Numbered from the stretch's first letter, positions 10,601 through 22,560 are shown. The stretch: DNA of 64,000 bases from Perca fluviatilis (GCF_010015445.1 NC_053114.1:45221422-45285421), one strand, 5' to 3'. Program-made: numbers and translations. The notes: generated by a model from the letters alone, not told the origin.

Positions 10601-11369
10601 ACTTCACATACGTGCTCTCTCACATCACCAAGGGGCGAATCTGCACGCCTTGACTTTTGCAACACTTTTTGCGATGCATTTGGTGCAAAACTAATTTATA
10701 CCTGTGGGCTTATTAGGCTGTGGAGCTCTGAGCCAACAGAACGGGGAAAGCAGGGTTTTTATCAACCAATGAGGGACAACTCTGTCCAGCTTATTTATGT
10801 AGCATGGAAGCTAGGTGGAATAGCAAGCTAGTGTTCGCTAACTAATAGAGGTCGATTCATCGGTTTTGCAGATTAATCGGCACCGATAGTTGATTGGTGG
10901 AACTATCGTTAAAGGCAAACATCCATACTGAGTTTTTCCTGGTTGCGTCCGTTGCTGGAGTGGCTGTCATTCATTACACAGTACACGAGAGCTGAGAATG
11001 GTCTGCTGGCATCATGCATTACAATAGCGGCCTCTAGAGGCGAAATAAAAACCATCACTGATGCCTCGTGTTATTTATTTTCGACACGTGTTACTGCGCG
11101 CTGCACGGAGAGCACATGCTGTGCGGAGAAGGCTGACATCAGATGCGCGTTTAAAGCATCGACCGCAAAAAGGTATGTATACAGTACATTTTGTCATATC
11201 ATTATAAAGTTACTAATTTGTTGAATAGATGCTGCATTAGTAGAGAAAGAACAGCACAACAGTATGTTTGTTTGCTTTCGAGGCTGAGATGATGCTAAAC
11301 ACAGGTAGACAAGTAAACAAGGTGTGCAGATTCGCCCCTTGGTGATGTGAGAGAGCACGTATGTGAAGT
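10601..11369. mobile_element. Nonautonomous DNA element with 46-bp terminal inverted repeats
   Basis: The left end 10601-10646 (starting acttcacatacgtgctctct) is repeated in inverse, essentially without mismatch, at 11324-11369. The ~770 bp between holds no transposase. Near the centre (10845-10935) is a secondary 'attaatcggcaccgatag' motif that looks like the edge of another small element. Superfamily not determined. Confidence 0.7.
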
Positions 11370-12611
11370 AATTTTTTTAATTACTTTTATTTTTTATTCT
11401 AATTATATTCCACAAAAGGGAAGTTAGCTGTAAAAGAGAACACACATAACAGTGATATTACTAATAGGAGCAACAAAAGTTATGCTAATCAGAGCTACAT
11501 ATACATAACAATACTAAGTCCAAACTAACCTGTTGTTGATCAAAATAAATCCTATTAAAGCCAGTAAAATAGAACATATGAGGATTGAGAGACAAGTTCA
11601 AATAAAGGAAGTAAATGCACATTTCAAATGTTCTCTCCACTCTCTCCCCTTTCTGTCATTTAAGAGTCTACTCTGGGCCCCTCCCAAACATTTAGGCTCA
11701 TTCACTTTAAGAGTGATGCATTCTGGGAATGCTGCCAGTTTATTAGGTAAACAATATCAAAATAACAAATCAGAAACACTAAAAACAGAACGTCTTTAGG
11801 GATTAACCAAAAGGTTTTTGCTCTTATCTCTCTCCTGGAAAAACTATGTTTGTGATCTACATTTAGTTATTTTTTTAACAAAACGTACAACTCGCAACTT
11901 GAACACACACACCCCTTTCTTCTTGATTAACACACGAACACACACACACACACACACACGACATACAAACACTTCAAATAATCTGTCTGGCTATCATTAG
12001 ACTAGTCTGGACCCAGCTTCTTATGTGTAAAATCTAAATTAAACTCAGAATGTTAACACATCTCCACCCAAAGCTGAAAAACTAGTCGGCTACATTCTGC
12101 AGATTTTCAGTCTGGATCAAAACAACAACTAAACCCTGCAGATTCTGTTTGGGTCTGATATCCCTGTGTTGTCCTTCGGGTCCCCAGGACCCATTCAGTT
12201 TGACATTTTTGCATTGGCCTGGCGTTGAGCTACGTGATGTCATTTCATGTGAACTGGCACGGAGGGTGTCCAAGAGACCCGTGCTGCGGTCGAACGCGTT
12301 TGGACAGGCTAATAAAAATGTAAATAAACTAACCAAGTTTTTTACTCATTCTTGGAAATTAAAAAACAAACTTTTATTTAAAATCCCAGTTCTTGCAGCA
12401 CATTTACACCAAAAGCAGCTCAGCTGTAGTTTCTCATTCTGGGCTTTGGTAATATTTTGTATATCAAACAACAACCAAGGAATGTTTTCCATCAGGTCAT
12501 TTGCTAAAACACATCAAATCTTAATTCTTCTTCTAACCTGGATCACTACATTTTCTTTAAAAAGAACCAACTGGATTCTGTATCAGCCCAAAAAAAACAC
12601 TACCACATAAA
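11370..12611. other. Conserved 3' flank of TRIM pseudogene copy 2
   Basis: Same sequence as 4716-5938 and the other 3' flanks. It is interrupted at about 12166-12330 by half of a CCCTTGTG-type element: 'ccctgtgttgtccttcgggt' followed by sequence matching the left arm of the element at 16896-17122. A CA tract lies at about 11938-11960. No gene of its own. Confidence 0.55.
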
Positions 12612-13784
12612 ACGCCTAAAAAATGACCATGAGCTCTCTACTCTCTCCACCTTCTCGGAGTTCTCTGAACTTCGCAGAGAAACCTCAGCTGGACAGATTT
12701 TGTATTTCTGCAGTTTTAGCATCGCCAGCCGGACCGATACTGAAATAAGGGAAGAGTTTCTCAGTGAAAGTGTCTCTGTGTGCAGATGTGAGTCATGTCT
12801 TCAGAGTTGTAGAAGGACACCTCCCCCCCCCTCATAGTCCAGCTCGACTCTGATCCTCTGGAGACTCTTCTTCACTGTGACACTCTTACCAGATCCATCA
12901 GTGTATTTTCTACTGCGATGTACTAAACACCAGTTTCCATAATCTGGTGAAATATATCTTTTTCCCTTCCTGTCAGCTGACTCTTTGGCTAAACCCACAA
13001 TCCAGCGAGGATGATCTCCCACCTCCACCTCCCAGCTGTGTTTCCCTGAGCTGAAACTCTCAGAGCCCAGAATATTATAATACCTGCTGTGTCTCTCTGG
13101 ATTGTCTGGAAGCTTCTGCTTTGTTTCTCCACATCTCACACTAGTCAGATCATCAGACAGATGGAGACTGAAGGCTGCAGTGTTTGGGTCCAGAATGACG
13201 GGACAGAAGTGGACCTTGTCCTTCATCTTCTCCCAGACTCTGAAGGACAGGTTGCCCAGATGTTTGGCCACATCTTTCAGTGCTCCTGAGAGCAGCTGTG
13301 GATCTGACAGCGAGCACTGGACTCTGGCTCTGCTCTGAGAGGCTTTATAACTGCTGAGGAACGGCACGCTGTCTTTCTGCAGGTCTGCTTCCACAGCAGA
13401 GATGCTGTCTGACAGAGAGGAGATCTGCTCCTGAATCCTCTTCATCTCTCTGCTGACAGTCTTCCCCCTCTGCTGCTCTTCCTCCCTCAGAGCTGCCAGT
13501 CTGGACTCCTCTTCCTCTTTCAGGAACTGGTGCAGCTTGTTGAACTCTGCTCTGATCTGACTCTCTGTAGACAGCAGCTGCTTCTTGGAGTGTTGAGTTA
13601 TTTCATCGTATGTTTCCTCCACTTGTCTGTGTTTGTCCCTCTTGTCCTGCAGAGACTGTAAGTCAGATTTCAGCTGCTCCTTCAGATCTCTGACTGCTTG
13701 TTCTACAGGAACCACCGTGTGACCGTGGTGGAGAGAAAACTCACAGACAGGACACACAGCTTTTTCTTCGTCCTTACTTACGTT
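12612..13784 (-). pseudogene. TRIM array copy 2, truncated and frameshifted
   Basis: Homologous to the intact TRIM genes from the middle of the B-box onward. An open frame at 12801-13757 covers the second half of the B-box (CPVCEFSLHHGH), the coiled coil and most of PRY-SPRY. The RING and the first half of the B-box are gone: similarity stops at about 13784 and unrelated sequence follows. Near 12822 a homopolymer has nine C where the other copies have eight, shifting the frame within the LDYEGG block. Further downstream there is a small deletion near 12780 and a one-base insertion near 12700. Several independent lesions make a sequencing error an unlikely sole explanation. Confidence 0.88.
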
Positions 13785-14740
13785 GTAGTAGTTTTACATC
13801 TATTTTTAGTCATTTTCCCTAACCCGCTGACCGGCCTGTCCAGTGGTTCTTTTAACCCGCTTTAAATGTGTTCTATGTAAACGGCTTTTTAGATAACCAA
13901 ACCTGTTTTGTTTTTTTTAAGGAGGTTTTAAAGTGTGTTCTCACATTAGTGGTCCCCTTGTGCCCGTGCCCTTCGAAGCGGCCATCCCTAACCCATCCCT
14001 AACCTTAACCCCCCTATACCTACCCCAACCCATCCCTCAATGTACACTCTGTCATCAAAAGTGCCACCAGGAGCGCTCCTTCTTGCTCGGTATGAGACAT
14101 GGGTTGGGTGCCGTTTGTGGAACATGGAAGATAAGTTCTCGAACTGTCTCCACACAGTGGCCACACATCAGCTCTACTTGTGCTTTGATTAACAAACCAT
14201 GAGGCTAAGTAGTTACTTATGTCTGTAGTTCGATTCATAGAATTCCAAAAATCAATTCATATTTTTTTATTTAAATTATTTTTAAATTGTATGTCTACTG
14301 CAATCACATGGGGAAAAGTAACTACATTTCAATACTGTGAATCGTTTTTTTTAATCGAGAATTGATTTTGAATCGAATCTTGAGCCTAAAAATCTCTTGA
14401 ATCGTGACATTTTCTGAATCGTGCACCCCTAGTCACTAGGAAAGAGAATAGCCCAGCCAAATAAAGACATTATCACAATTTTGTCTTAAACAAGTAGTCT
14501 TTCTGAATAAAGAAATACAATTTATCTCACCTAGGAATCCATCTCCAGTGGTTCTGTCCTCTGTTCAAAAAAGGAACCAGTCACCCTCCCTCCCCTCCAG
14601 CGGGAACTGGCCTCTGTGGAAACAGCAATTCAAGCTGGAGGTCGTTGTTCAAGGAGTCACCAAATGACAAAATTAGCTTTTAGGACCCAAAACCTGGAAG
14701 GGGGGGGACAGATGTCTGGGATCCGGCTCGAAGGACCAAG
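13785..14740. other. Noncoding, fragments of small DNA elements
   Basis: No supported gene. C-rich 'aacccatccctaacc' sequence occurs at 13985-14035. At 14215-14430 an AT-rich segment ends with 'gaatcgtgcacccctag', typical of the terminus of a hAT-like miniature element. The 72-89 codon frames here have no recognisable product. Confidence 0.4.
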
Positions 14741-16010
14741 TTGTTAGGATAATTCATTTAATTTTTTTTTTCTTTCATTTTATTGTTTATCTTGAACAAT
14801 CAACAGTGTTGCAACAATAAAAAAAATTAAAAAACGAAAACCCCAAAGTTCAAACGCAAACAATCAGAATTTACCAAAGACAGAAAAAACAAATGATTAA
14901 GTTTAAGTTCGAGAAGGAGCAGGCAGAAGCAAATAGCTTATTAGGTCCTGGTCCTACTTCACAATATATTATTACAAAACAAATATATATGCAAATACAG
15001 CATACAATCTTTCAGGTCTTACAATAACTTACAACAATATACAACAATACCTTTACATTACAATTCCATTCCTAAGTTTTGGTCTATTTTCTGTATTGGT
15101 CACGTATTGATTTCTTTAATGTATTTTTGAACTGAATGATATTATAGCTCTGTTTGATGTCATTCTTCAGTCCATTTCTTAAGGTCACCACACAAACTGA
15201 AACACACATGCTTTCAACAGCAGTTCGCACAAGAGGTTGTTTGAACATACAATGTCCTCTTAGATCATATTCCCCTATCTCTTTCATTAAACATTGCAAC
15301 AAATGTTACATGGTAAATTATGTTCTTTAACTTTAAACCTAAATTGTGTCATTTTAAATGTAACAATGTCCATAAATTTCAGCAAATGTGAATTCAAAAA
15401 CAGATGATTAGTGTGCTCATAGTACCCGGTGTGATTTATTATCCTGATTGCTCTTTTTTGCAATGTGCAAATATTTTGTAAGTTGCTTTTGTAGGTATTT
15501 CCCCAAACTTCCACATAATATAACATATGGTAAAATAAGTGTGCGGTACAGAGTATGTAGTGTATTTCGGTTCAATATGCATCTAGTTTTGCTCAATATA
15601 CCAATACTCCTGGCCATCTTCATGCACAGATATTTAATGTGGGGCTTCCAGCACAGTTTGTAGTCAAGTACAACACCCAGAAATTTACTTTCATAGACTC
15701 TTTCAATTATTTCATTATCAATTACTATTTTATCTATTACTATTTTAACATCTGTATTTATAGTACGATTTCCAAATATCATGAATTTAGTTTTGTTTAA
15801 GTTTAACGATAACTTATTTGAATCAAACCAAAGTTTCAATGTATTCATGTGACCATTTCCAGCATCTGCTGCAAGTCATCCCTGCAGCAAAAAATATTTG
15901 TCATATGCAAAAACAGTAAATTTTAGGAACAGTTTCGGAACTGACCCCTGTGGAACGCCACAGGAAATACTAAGGCTTACTGACAGGTGTTACCCATTTT
16001 TTTATTTAAA
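14741..16010 (-). pseudogene. LINE reverse-transcriptase C-terminal fragment, minus strand
   Basis: Minus-strand frames at 15417-15848 and 15287-15526 encode the thumb and C-terminal part of a jockey/L2-type reverse transcriptase: KLWFDSNKLSLNLNKTKFM, KFLGVVLDYKLCWKPHI and IGILSKTRCILN are characteristic. The GVPQGS region follows toward 15930-15965, again out of frame. A frameshift around 15420-15520 joins the two parts. It belongs to the same family as the pieces at 16110-16610, 28310-28640 and 29000-29490. Confidence 0.75.
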
Positions 16011-16110
16011 AAAAAAAAAAAAAAAAATACAATGAAATATGGGGGGCGAAAACAAAAGTGTTGCGTTTTCTGATTTTATTCGGTATATATTGAAAACAAG
16101 AGTCAGTTTG
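16011..16110. repeat. A-tract and Tc1/mariner-like fragment at an inversion point
   Basis: An A-run at about 16005-16028 is followed by 'gcgaaaacaaaagtgttgcg', the end of a Tc1/mariner-like (ISRm11-type by recollection) element that also occurs at 28700-28970 and 56735-57050. It sits at the axis between two oppositely oriented LINE fragments. Confidence 0.45.
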
Positions 16111-16620
16111 TTCAAATGGGTAACACCGGTCAGTAAGCCTTAGTATTTCCTGTGGCGTTCCACAGGGGTCAGTTCCGAAACTGTTCCTAAAAATTTACTG
16201 TTTTAGCAGATGACAAATATGTTTTGTTGCGGGGATGACTTGCAGCAGATGCTGGAAATGGTCACAAATTAAATCAATGAATTAAAACTTTGGTTTGATT
16301 CAAATAAGTTATCGTTAAACTTGAACAAAACTAAATTCATGATATTTGGAAATTGTACTACAAATACAGATGTTAAAATAGTAATTAATAATGAAATAAT
16401 TTAAAGAGTCTATGAAAGTAAATTTCTGGGTGTTGTACTTGACCACAAACTGTGCTGCAAGCCCCACATTAAATATCTATGCATGAAGATGGCCAGGAGT
16501 ATTGGTATATTGAGCAAAACTAGATACATATTGAACCAAAATACACAACATACTCTGTACTGCAGTTATTTTACCATATATGTTATATTGGTAATATAAC
16601 TGCTTAGTTTTTGTTTTCAA
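16111..16620 (+). pseudogene. LINE reverse-transcriptase fragment, plus strand (inverted partner)
   Basis: This segment is an inverted copy of about 15580-15990. On the plus strand it carries the GVPQGS region ('ggcgttccacaggggtcag') and downstream KLWFDSNKL- and KFLGVVL-like blocks, broken by stops. Together with 14741-16010 it makes a large imperfect palindrome. Confidence 0.7.
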
Positions 16621-17389
16621 TACAATTTGTTAATCTTTCTCCTAACTCAATTAGTGCCATAGACGTTGATCTACCAGATCTGAATCCATACGGACTGTCC
16701 ATTAGTAAATTGTTTTTATCAATGAAATTATCTAGCCTTGACAAATAGTTTTTCAAGTATTTTTGAGAACTGAGAAAGCAAGGATATCAGTCTATAGTTA
16801 TTGAACATATGTGAGTCACCAGATTTATACAATGGGATGACTTTAGCTACTTTCATGTCAGGAAATACTCCTGTTTTAAATGATAGATTATATATCCCTT
16901 GTGTTGTCCTTCGGGTCAGCAGGACCCGTCCAGTTTATTTGATGTTTTGTATTGGCCTGGCGTTGAGCTTCGGGGGTCCCCCCCCTCCCTCTCCCTCGGT
17001 TCATGTGAAATAACATCACGTACTACGCGTGGGTCACCGAGGGGTGGGGGGGACCCCGAAGCTCAACGCCAGGCCAATGCAAAACTGGACAGGTCCCGGT
17101 GACCCAAAGGACAACACTAGGGTTGAATATGTGTTAGTGGGTCTACAATCCCGTCAATTACTTTCTTATTTATTTTTTATTTTTTTTACTAGACATATTG
17201 TCGTCGCAATCTTTTGAAGTTTTACTCATACCCAATCTCTATAATTTCTTTGTTTTCTACAGTTCCAAAAAAATCCCTGTCTTATTTATATCTTTGGCCA
17301 GTTTAGGGCCCACATTAACAAAAAAATGGTTGACTCTTTCAACCACCTCATTGATATCTTTCATTGTCCTTGAATTTTTATTGCAATAT
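16621..17389 (-). pseudogene. LINE reverse-transcriptase finger/palm fragment with nested insertion
   Basis: The minus-strand sequence matches 29080-29640. It contains the degenerate block encoding the 'YGFRS' and 'LVERLTNF' regions of the reverse transcriptase. It is interrupted by the palindromic element at 16896-17122. Stops and indels throughout. Confidence 0.65.
16896..17122. mobile_element. Palindromic CCCTTGTG-type miniature element
   Basis: It begins CCCTTGTGTTGTCCTTCGGG and ends with the near-inverse ACAACACTAGGG; the two ~90-base arms can pair over most of the 227 bases. It is inserted in a LINE fragment whose uninterrupted version is at about 29385-29410. It shares its ends with the element at 42135-42424 and with half a copy at 12166. 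No protein. The TTAA flank seen at 42131 is not clear here. Confidence 0.7.
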
Positions 17390-18080
17390 TGACATGACAT
17401 TAAAATGACATGTAATATTGTTTTATCGGACAGTTTTTATTATATAGAATTGTAAATATGTCTAAAATAGTTAATATGCAGTATTAAGTTCAGCTTCCTT
17501 GTTTACTTCCTTCCAATTATACTTTAACTCATTTCTAAATGCAGATTTTTTTTCGGTTCTTATTCTCCTGTATTTAATCTCATTGCACTCCCTTTTCCCA
17601 CTATAATTACAATCATGAGTCCCAAAGATTGGCAGGTGGTCACTGATATCATTAATTAATCTTCCATTTTAAGAGTTGCTTTCCATATGGTTTGTAAAAA
17701 TATTATCTATCGGAGTAGCACCATTACATGTTATTCTGGTTGGTTTTGTGATTGTTGGAAAAAGACTCAAACTATACAATGTTTCAATAAACTCTAAAGT
17801 CAATTTGTGTCTGTTAGGATTTAATAAGTCAATGTTGAAATCCCCACTGATATAGTTGACTTTATGCTTTACTTTATTAAACATTTGTTCCATTTTTGTC
17901 TGTAAATATTTTAATGTTGGATCCTGGTTTCCTATACACACAACTTACTATGACATTCTTAATTTTTTCCATACATAATTCATTTGAGCTACACTCCATT
18001 ATATCATCAATGACAACTGCTATGTTTTCAACAACCTTGTAAATGAGACCTTTGTCAACAACAAAAAGAATAGACAAGAA
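17390..18080 (-). pseudogene. LINE endonuclease fragment (copy 2)
   Basis: The minus-strand frame at 17669-17941 encodes MCIGNQDPTLKYLQ, then the nuclease motif SGDFNIDLLN and a block with TPIDNIFTN. The C-terminal SDHLP part lies further down in another frame. A second frame at 17877-18077 gives the preceding VCSVYRKPGS-like block. Broken and partial. Same insertion as 2041-2850. Confidence 0.75.
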
Positions 18081-18381
18081 CGCAGAAGTTAATTTTTACT
18101 TGCAAGGAGTTAATTTTACAGCACTCAGAGCATAGTACAAAAAGTTACTGTCGAAAGCCCTCTACAGCAGCTTTTTATGATATCTTAATAGTTCCTGTTT
18201 GGAGAAATGATCTCAGTGTTTTTGAACCATTTATTTGACCTCTGCTAACTAAAAACAAACCACCAATAATCACTTATATAATTACAATTATGCAAATCTA
18301 AACAAAATCAACAATTACCATCAACAGTCATACCATAACTTAACATGTCTTTAACAACATTTATAAACCTGAATGTATTAT
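18081..18381. other. Shared 3' flank of the TRIM block, shortened
   Basis: Matches 2851-3557 but lacks about 400 bases of it. No gene. Confidence 0.5.
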
Positions 18382-19574
18382 TAGTGCTGTCAAACAATTA
18401 AAATATTGAATCGCGATTAATCTAATTGTCATAGTTAACTCTCAATGAATCACAATTAATCGCACATTTTTATCTATTTAAATGTCCCTTGATTTCTTTA
18501 AATTCCATTATTTTTTTTCTCATTTTAATGCTCTTATCAACATGGAAAAGTGGATCGGCTTGCTTTGTACAATTTCTTTTTTTTTTTTTTTCTTTTTTTT
18601 TATTGAAAACAACATTGCCATATACGGTAGTGTTCAATTTCAAACTAACATTCTCATTTGGAGCAAATAATCTCTCACACAATGTAACACTGTCCATCAA
18701 TAAAAGGATGAAAAAAATACTTTGTCACACAAACAAACAGCCCTTTCTGAGGGATCTAAACAGGGCGATACAACATAAAATTACAAAGTGCATATGTAAG
18801 GTAAACTAGGATTCAGAATATAGTGCAGTTAAACCATGGCTTAATACTTGACTTTTCTCAAGTTTGCTTTGAAAATAGCAGTCAGGCTACTGCTCTTTAT
18901 TCACCAGAGGCTCATCAACCCAGCCTCTTATTTCAGAAAGAATGAACAGTAACCAATAAAGTTAGCAATAAAAGGTAAGCCTACTAATTCTTTGCTTTGA
19001 GCCAGTTACTCAAACAGACAAGCCTGTTGACATTTTCAGACAACAGGGAAGCTCACTTCTTTTGTACAACATGCCCAGACAGTGAAAACAACCTTGCAGA
19101 AGGTACTTTGGTGCAAAGCGGGCCATTTCACTGTGTGACCTTTCATGTGTGGACCACCATTCCTTGGGACAGTCATCCATGCTAGTAAGAGGCTCTGCCT
19201 TGTAGTGCTCCAGATATTGCTTAATGGAACCATTTGGCAACTTTTTAAAAGTAAACTTTCCATTCAGAATCGTATTGGCATCCATTTCAGCGTCTCTCGC
19301 TCGCCATCCACTCAAAACGTAATCTTAGCCTACTACTCTTTGGCCGGTTCGCGAGCCCAAACAAGTGTGTGCGGCGTGCCTGTTATTGTGTTTCCGGTTT
19401 AGCTAGCTCTGGTGTGGTGTTGTAGTTTTTCTAACGTAGTAGTTGTTGCAACATCATGTGAAAAAACACAAAGTTTGCTAGGCCAAAAGAACGTTAATCT
19501 CTGATAGAAAAAAATTTACGTACCGTAAAGTGGGGTTTTAACACTGTTAATAACGCGTTTAACTGACAGCTCTA
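18382..19574 (-). mobile_element. hAT transposon relic, duplicate of 3558-4707
   Basis: Same termini (TAGTGCTGTC... and ...GACAGCTCTA) and interior as the element at 3558-4707. The right flank keeps ATTAATAT, while the left flank is shortened to ATTAT. It therefore reached this place by segmental duplication and not by a new insertion. The T-run at 18578-18600 is longer than in its sister. Confidence 0.8.
18985..19315 (-). pseudogene. hAT transposase C-terminal fragment (second copy)
   Basis: The minus-strand frame at 19010-19315 is nearly identical to that at 4139-4444, with the same EWWSTHER and APKYL landmarks and the same frame break before the S-x-R-LFSLSG block. The two copies share their lesions, so the gene was already dead before the block was duplicated. 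Confidence 0.75.
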
Positions 19575-20148
19575 ATTAATATATAAATTCATTCTCAGAA
19601 AGTTATTCACTTTTTTAAATTACTTTTAGCTTTCATTCTAATTATATCTACGAAAGGGAAGTCAGCTGTAAAAGAGAGAACACACATAACAGTGATATTA
19701 CTAATAGGAGCAACAACAGTTCCGCTAATCAGAGCTACAAATACATAACAATACTAAGTAAAAACCAAACTGTTGTTAATCAAAATAAATCCTATTAAAG
19801 CCAGTAAAATAGAACATATGAGGATTGAGAGACAAGTTCAAATAAAGGAAGTAAATGCACATTTCAAATGTTCTCTCCACTCTCTCCCATTTGTCATTTA
19901 AGAGTCTACTCTGGGCCCCCTCCCAAACATTTAGGCTCATTCACTTTAAGAGTGATGCATTCTGGGAATGTTGACAGTTTATTACGTAAACAATATCAAA
20001 ATAACAAATCAGAAACGCTAAAAACAGAAAAACATCCTCAGGTGTTCTCTCTCATCTCTCTCCTGAAAAATTACTTGTTTTTTGTGATCAACAAATAGTT
20101 ATTTTTTTAACAAAAAAACAAAACCTACAACTCGCAACTTGAATGACC

Positions 20149-20197
<49 letters not shown>

Positions 20198-20757
20198 CAA
20201 CTACAATATTCCAGGTCATTCAACAAAATAGACAATAAACCAAATAAACATATGTATAAATGACATCATCATCATCAGCCCATCATACACGTCTCTCCCC
20301 AGCACAAAGCTTCTTAGGAGCCTCCAGAAAGTTCAGCTACTTTCTCCATTTTCTAGTAGAAACATCTCACAAGCACACTCCTGGATTCATTCCTCCATCC
20401 TCTTCAAATAATCTGTCTGGCTATCATTAGACTAGTCTGGACCCAGCTTCTTATGTTTAAAATCTAAATTAAACTCAGAATGTTAACACATCTCCACCCA
20501 AAGCTGAAAACCAGTCGGCTACATTCTGCAGATTTTCATTCTGGATCAAAACAACAACTAAACCCTGCAGATTCTGATTGGGTCTGATCATAACATTCAA
20601 GCTTTTTACTCATCCTTGGCAATTAAAAAACAAACATTTTTAATTAAAATCCCAGTTCTTGCAGCACATTTACACCAAAAGCAGCAAAGCTGTAGTTTCT
20701 CATTCTGGGCTTTGGAAATATTTTACGTCTCAAACAACAACCAAGGAATGTTTTCCA
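19575..20757. other. Conserved 3' flank of TRIM copy 3 with CA microsatellite
   Basis: Homologous to 4716-5938. A CA tract lies at about 20151-20196. The ATTAAA-type hexamer on the minus strand near 20638-20645 is conserved. No other gene. Confidence 0.6.
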
Positions 20758-22284
20758 TCAGGTCATTTGATAAAACACATCAATTCTTTTTTTTTTATAC
20801 CTAATAAACGACTTTGGGCGCTCTACTCTCTCCACCTTCTCTGAGTTCTCTGAACCTCGCACGCAAATTTCAGCTGGACAGATTTTGATTTCTGCAGTTT
20901 TAGCATCACCAGCCGGTCCCATACTGAACCAAGGAAAGAGTTTCTCAGTGAAAGTGTCTCTGTGAGTGTAGATGTGAGTCATGTCTTCAGAGTTGTAGAA
21001 GGACACCTCCCCCCCCTCATAGTCCAGCTGGACTCTGATCCTCTGGAGACTCTTCTTCACTTTGAGGCTCTTACCAGATCCATCAGTGTATTTTCCACTG
21101 CGATGTAATAAACACCAGATTCCATATTCTGGTGAAGCATGTCTTTCTCCCTTCCTGTCAGCTGACTCTTTAGCTAAACCCACAAGCCAGCCAGGATGAT
21201 CTCCCACCTCCACCTCCCAGCTGTGTTTCCCTGAGCTGAAACCTTCAGAGCCCAGAACATCTGGATACCTGCTGTATCTCTCTGGATTGTCTGGAAGCTT
21301 CTGCTTTGTGTCTCCACATCTCACACTGGTCAGATCATCAGACAGATAGAGACTGGGTTTTGCAGTGTTTGGTTCCAGAATGACAGGACAGAAGTGGACC
21401 TTGTCCTTCATCTTCTCCCAGACTCTGAAGGACAGGTTGCCCAAATGTTTGGCCACATCTGTCAGCGCTCCTGAGAGCAGCTGTGGATCTGACAGCGAGC
21501 ACTGGAGTCTGACTCTTCTCTGAGAGGCTTTATAACTGCTGAGGAACGGCACGCTGTCTTTCTGCAGGTCTGCTTCCACAGCAGAGATGCTGTCTGACAG
21601 AGAGGAGATCTGCTCCTGAATCCTCTTCATCTCTCTGCTGACAGTCTTCCCCCTCTGCTGCTCTTCCTCCCTCAGAGCTGCCAGTCTGGACTCCTCTTCC
21701 TCTTTCATGAACTGGTGCAGCTTGTTGAACTCGGCTCTGATCTGACTCTCTGTAGACAGCAGCTGCTTCTTGGAATGTTCATTTATTTCATCGTATGTTT
21801 CCTCCACTCGTCTGTGTTTGTCTCTCTTGTCCTGCAGAGACTGTAAGTCAGGTTTCAGCTGCTCCTTCAGATCTCTGACTGCTTGTTCTACAGGAACCAC
21901 CGTGTGACCGTGGTGGAGAGAGAACTCACAGACAGGACACACAACTCTATCTTCATCCTTACAGAACAATTTAGGCTCTTCTTGGTGTTTACTACACACC
22001 ACCTCCACCTTTTTCTCTCCTTTCTCTGTCTCAGATGATCCAGATTTCTGTCTCCCAGCAAAGTTGTCAGCCAGTTCCTTCAGTGCAAAGTTCACAACAA
22101 CATTCTCTTTTGAGGATTTTCTTTTACAAATGGGACAGTTTTTGTTGTTAGCTTGTTCCCAGAATGTGTGCAGGCAGCTTGAACAGAAGCTGTGGTTGCA
22201 GCTCAGAGACACAGGATCTCTGAAAGTCTTTGAACACACATGGCAGTTCAGGAGACTTTCAACAAGAGCAGTTTTCTCAGCCAT
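20758..22284 (-). CDS. TRIM protein, RING/B-box/coiled-coil/PRY-SPRY (TRIM35/NF7-like), array copy 3
   Basis: An intact single-exon frame of 508 residues. The RING cysteine/histidine set (C14, C17, C29, H31, C34, C37, C50, C53) and the B-box set are complete. The coiled coil and PRY-SPRY (WEVEVGD, LDYEGGEVSFYN) follow in the same positions as copy 1. It differs from copy 1 mainly in the SPRY: DHPGWLVGLAKES versus DHPDWNVGLVKES, HASPEYG versus YVSPKYG, and PWFSMGPAGD versus PYFCIRPAGD. The C-terminal tail is longer and unrelated in its last ten residues (ending DVFYQMT), because the ancestral stop is bypassed. Expected to be a cytosolic E3 ubiquitin ligase; substrate unknown. The 5' flank is the conserved promoter-like block. 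Confidence 0.93.
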   Translation of the reverse strand: MAEKTALVESLLNCHVCSKTFRDPVSLSCNHSFCSSCLHTFWEQANNKNCPICKRKSSKENVVVNFALKELADNFAGRQKSGSSETEKGEKKVEVVCSKHQEEPKLFCKDEDRVVCPVCEFSLHHGHTVVPVEQAVRDLKEQLKPDLQSLQDKRDKHRRVEETYDEINEHSKKQLLSTESQIRAEFNKLHQFMKEEEESRLAALREEEQQRGKTVSREMKRIQEQISSLSDSISAVEADLQKDSVPFLSSYKASQRRVRLQCSLSDPQLLSGALTDVAKHLGNLSFRVWEKMKDKVHFCPVILEPNTAKPSLYLSDDLTSVRCGDTKQKLPDNPERYSRYPDVLGSEGFSSGKHSWEVEVGDHPGWLVGLAKESADRKGERHASPEYGIWCLLHRSGKYTDGSGKSLKVKKSLQRIRVQLDYEGGEVSFYNSEDMTHIYTHRDTFTEKLFPWFSMGPAGDAKTAEIKICPAEICVRGSENSEKVERVERPKSFIRYKKKRIDVFYQMT

Positions 22285-22560
22285 CTGTCTTTGTATCTAA
22301 ATGTCTCTCAAAAACAAGACTCACCGAGTTCCTGTCCCTTCTCTTCACTGCTTCAAATCTTCCCGTCGTGTGTTTTCCAGCAGAGATCTCTCACCCTGTA
22401 ATGGTGTCTCAGCTCCGTTCAGCAATGTCAAAGTCTACTTTCCTTTCCCCTCACCTGTCCAGGTGAATTATTAACGGGAGGATCATTCTACATTAGCATC
22501 GTTGATGTAGCTATAAGAAGTGAAAGGTGTAGTTCAGTTTAACATGATATTCTGATCAAG
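22285..22560 (-). promoter_or_regulatory. Conserved 5' flank of TRIM copy 3
   Basis: Matches 7445-7720 and 41129-41411. The E-box pair is CACCTG 22452-22457 and CAGGTG 22460-22465, with a two-base spacer instead of four. The sequence 'ttaacgggaggatcattcta' replaces 'ttaacagcaggatcattcat' of copy 1. Regulatory role inferred. Confidence 0.35.
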
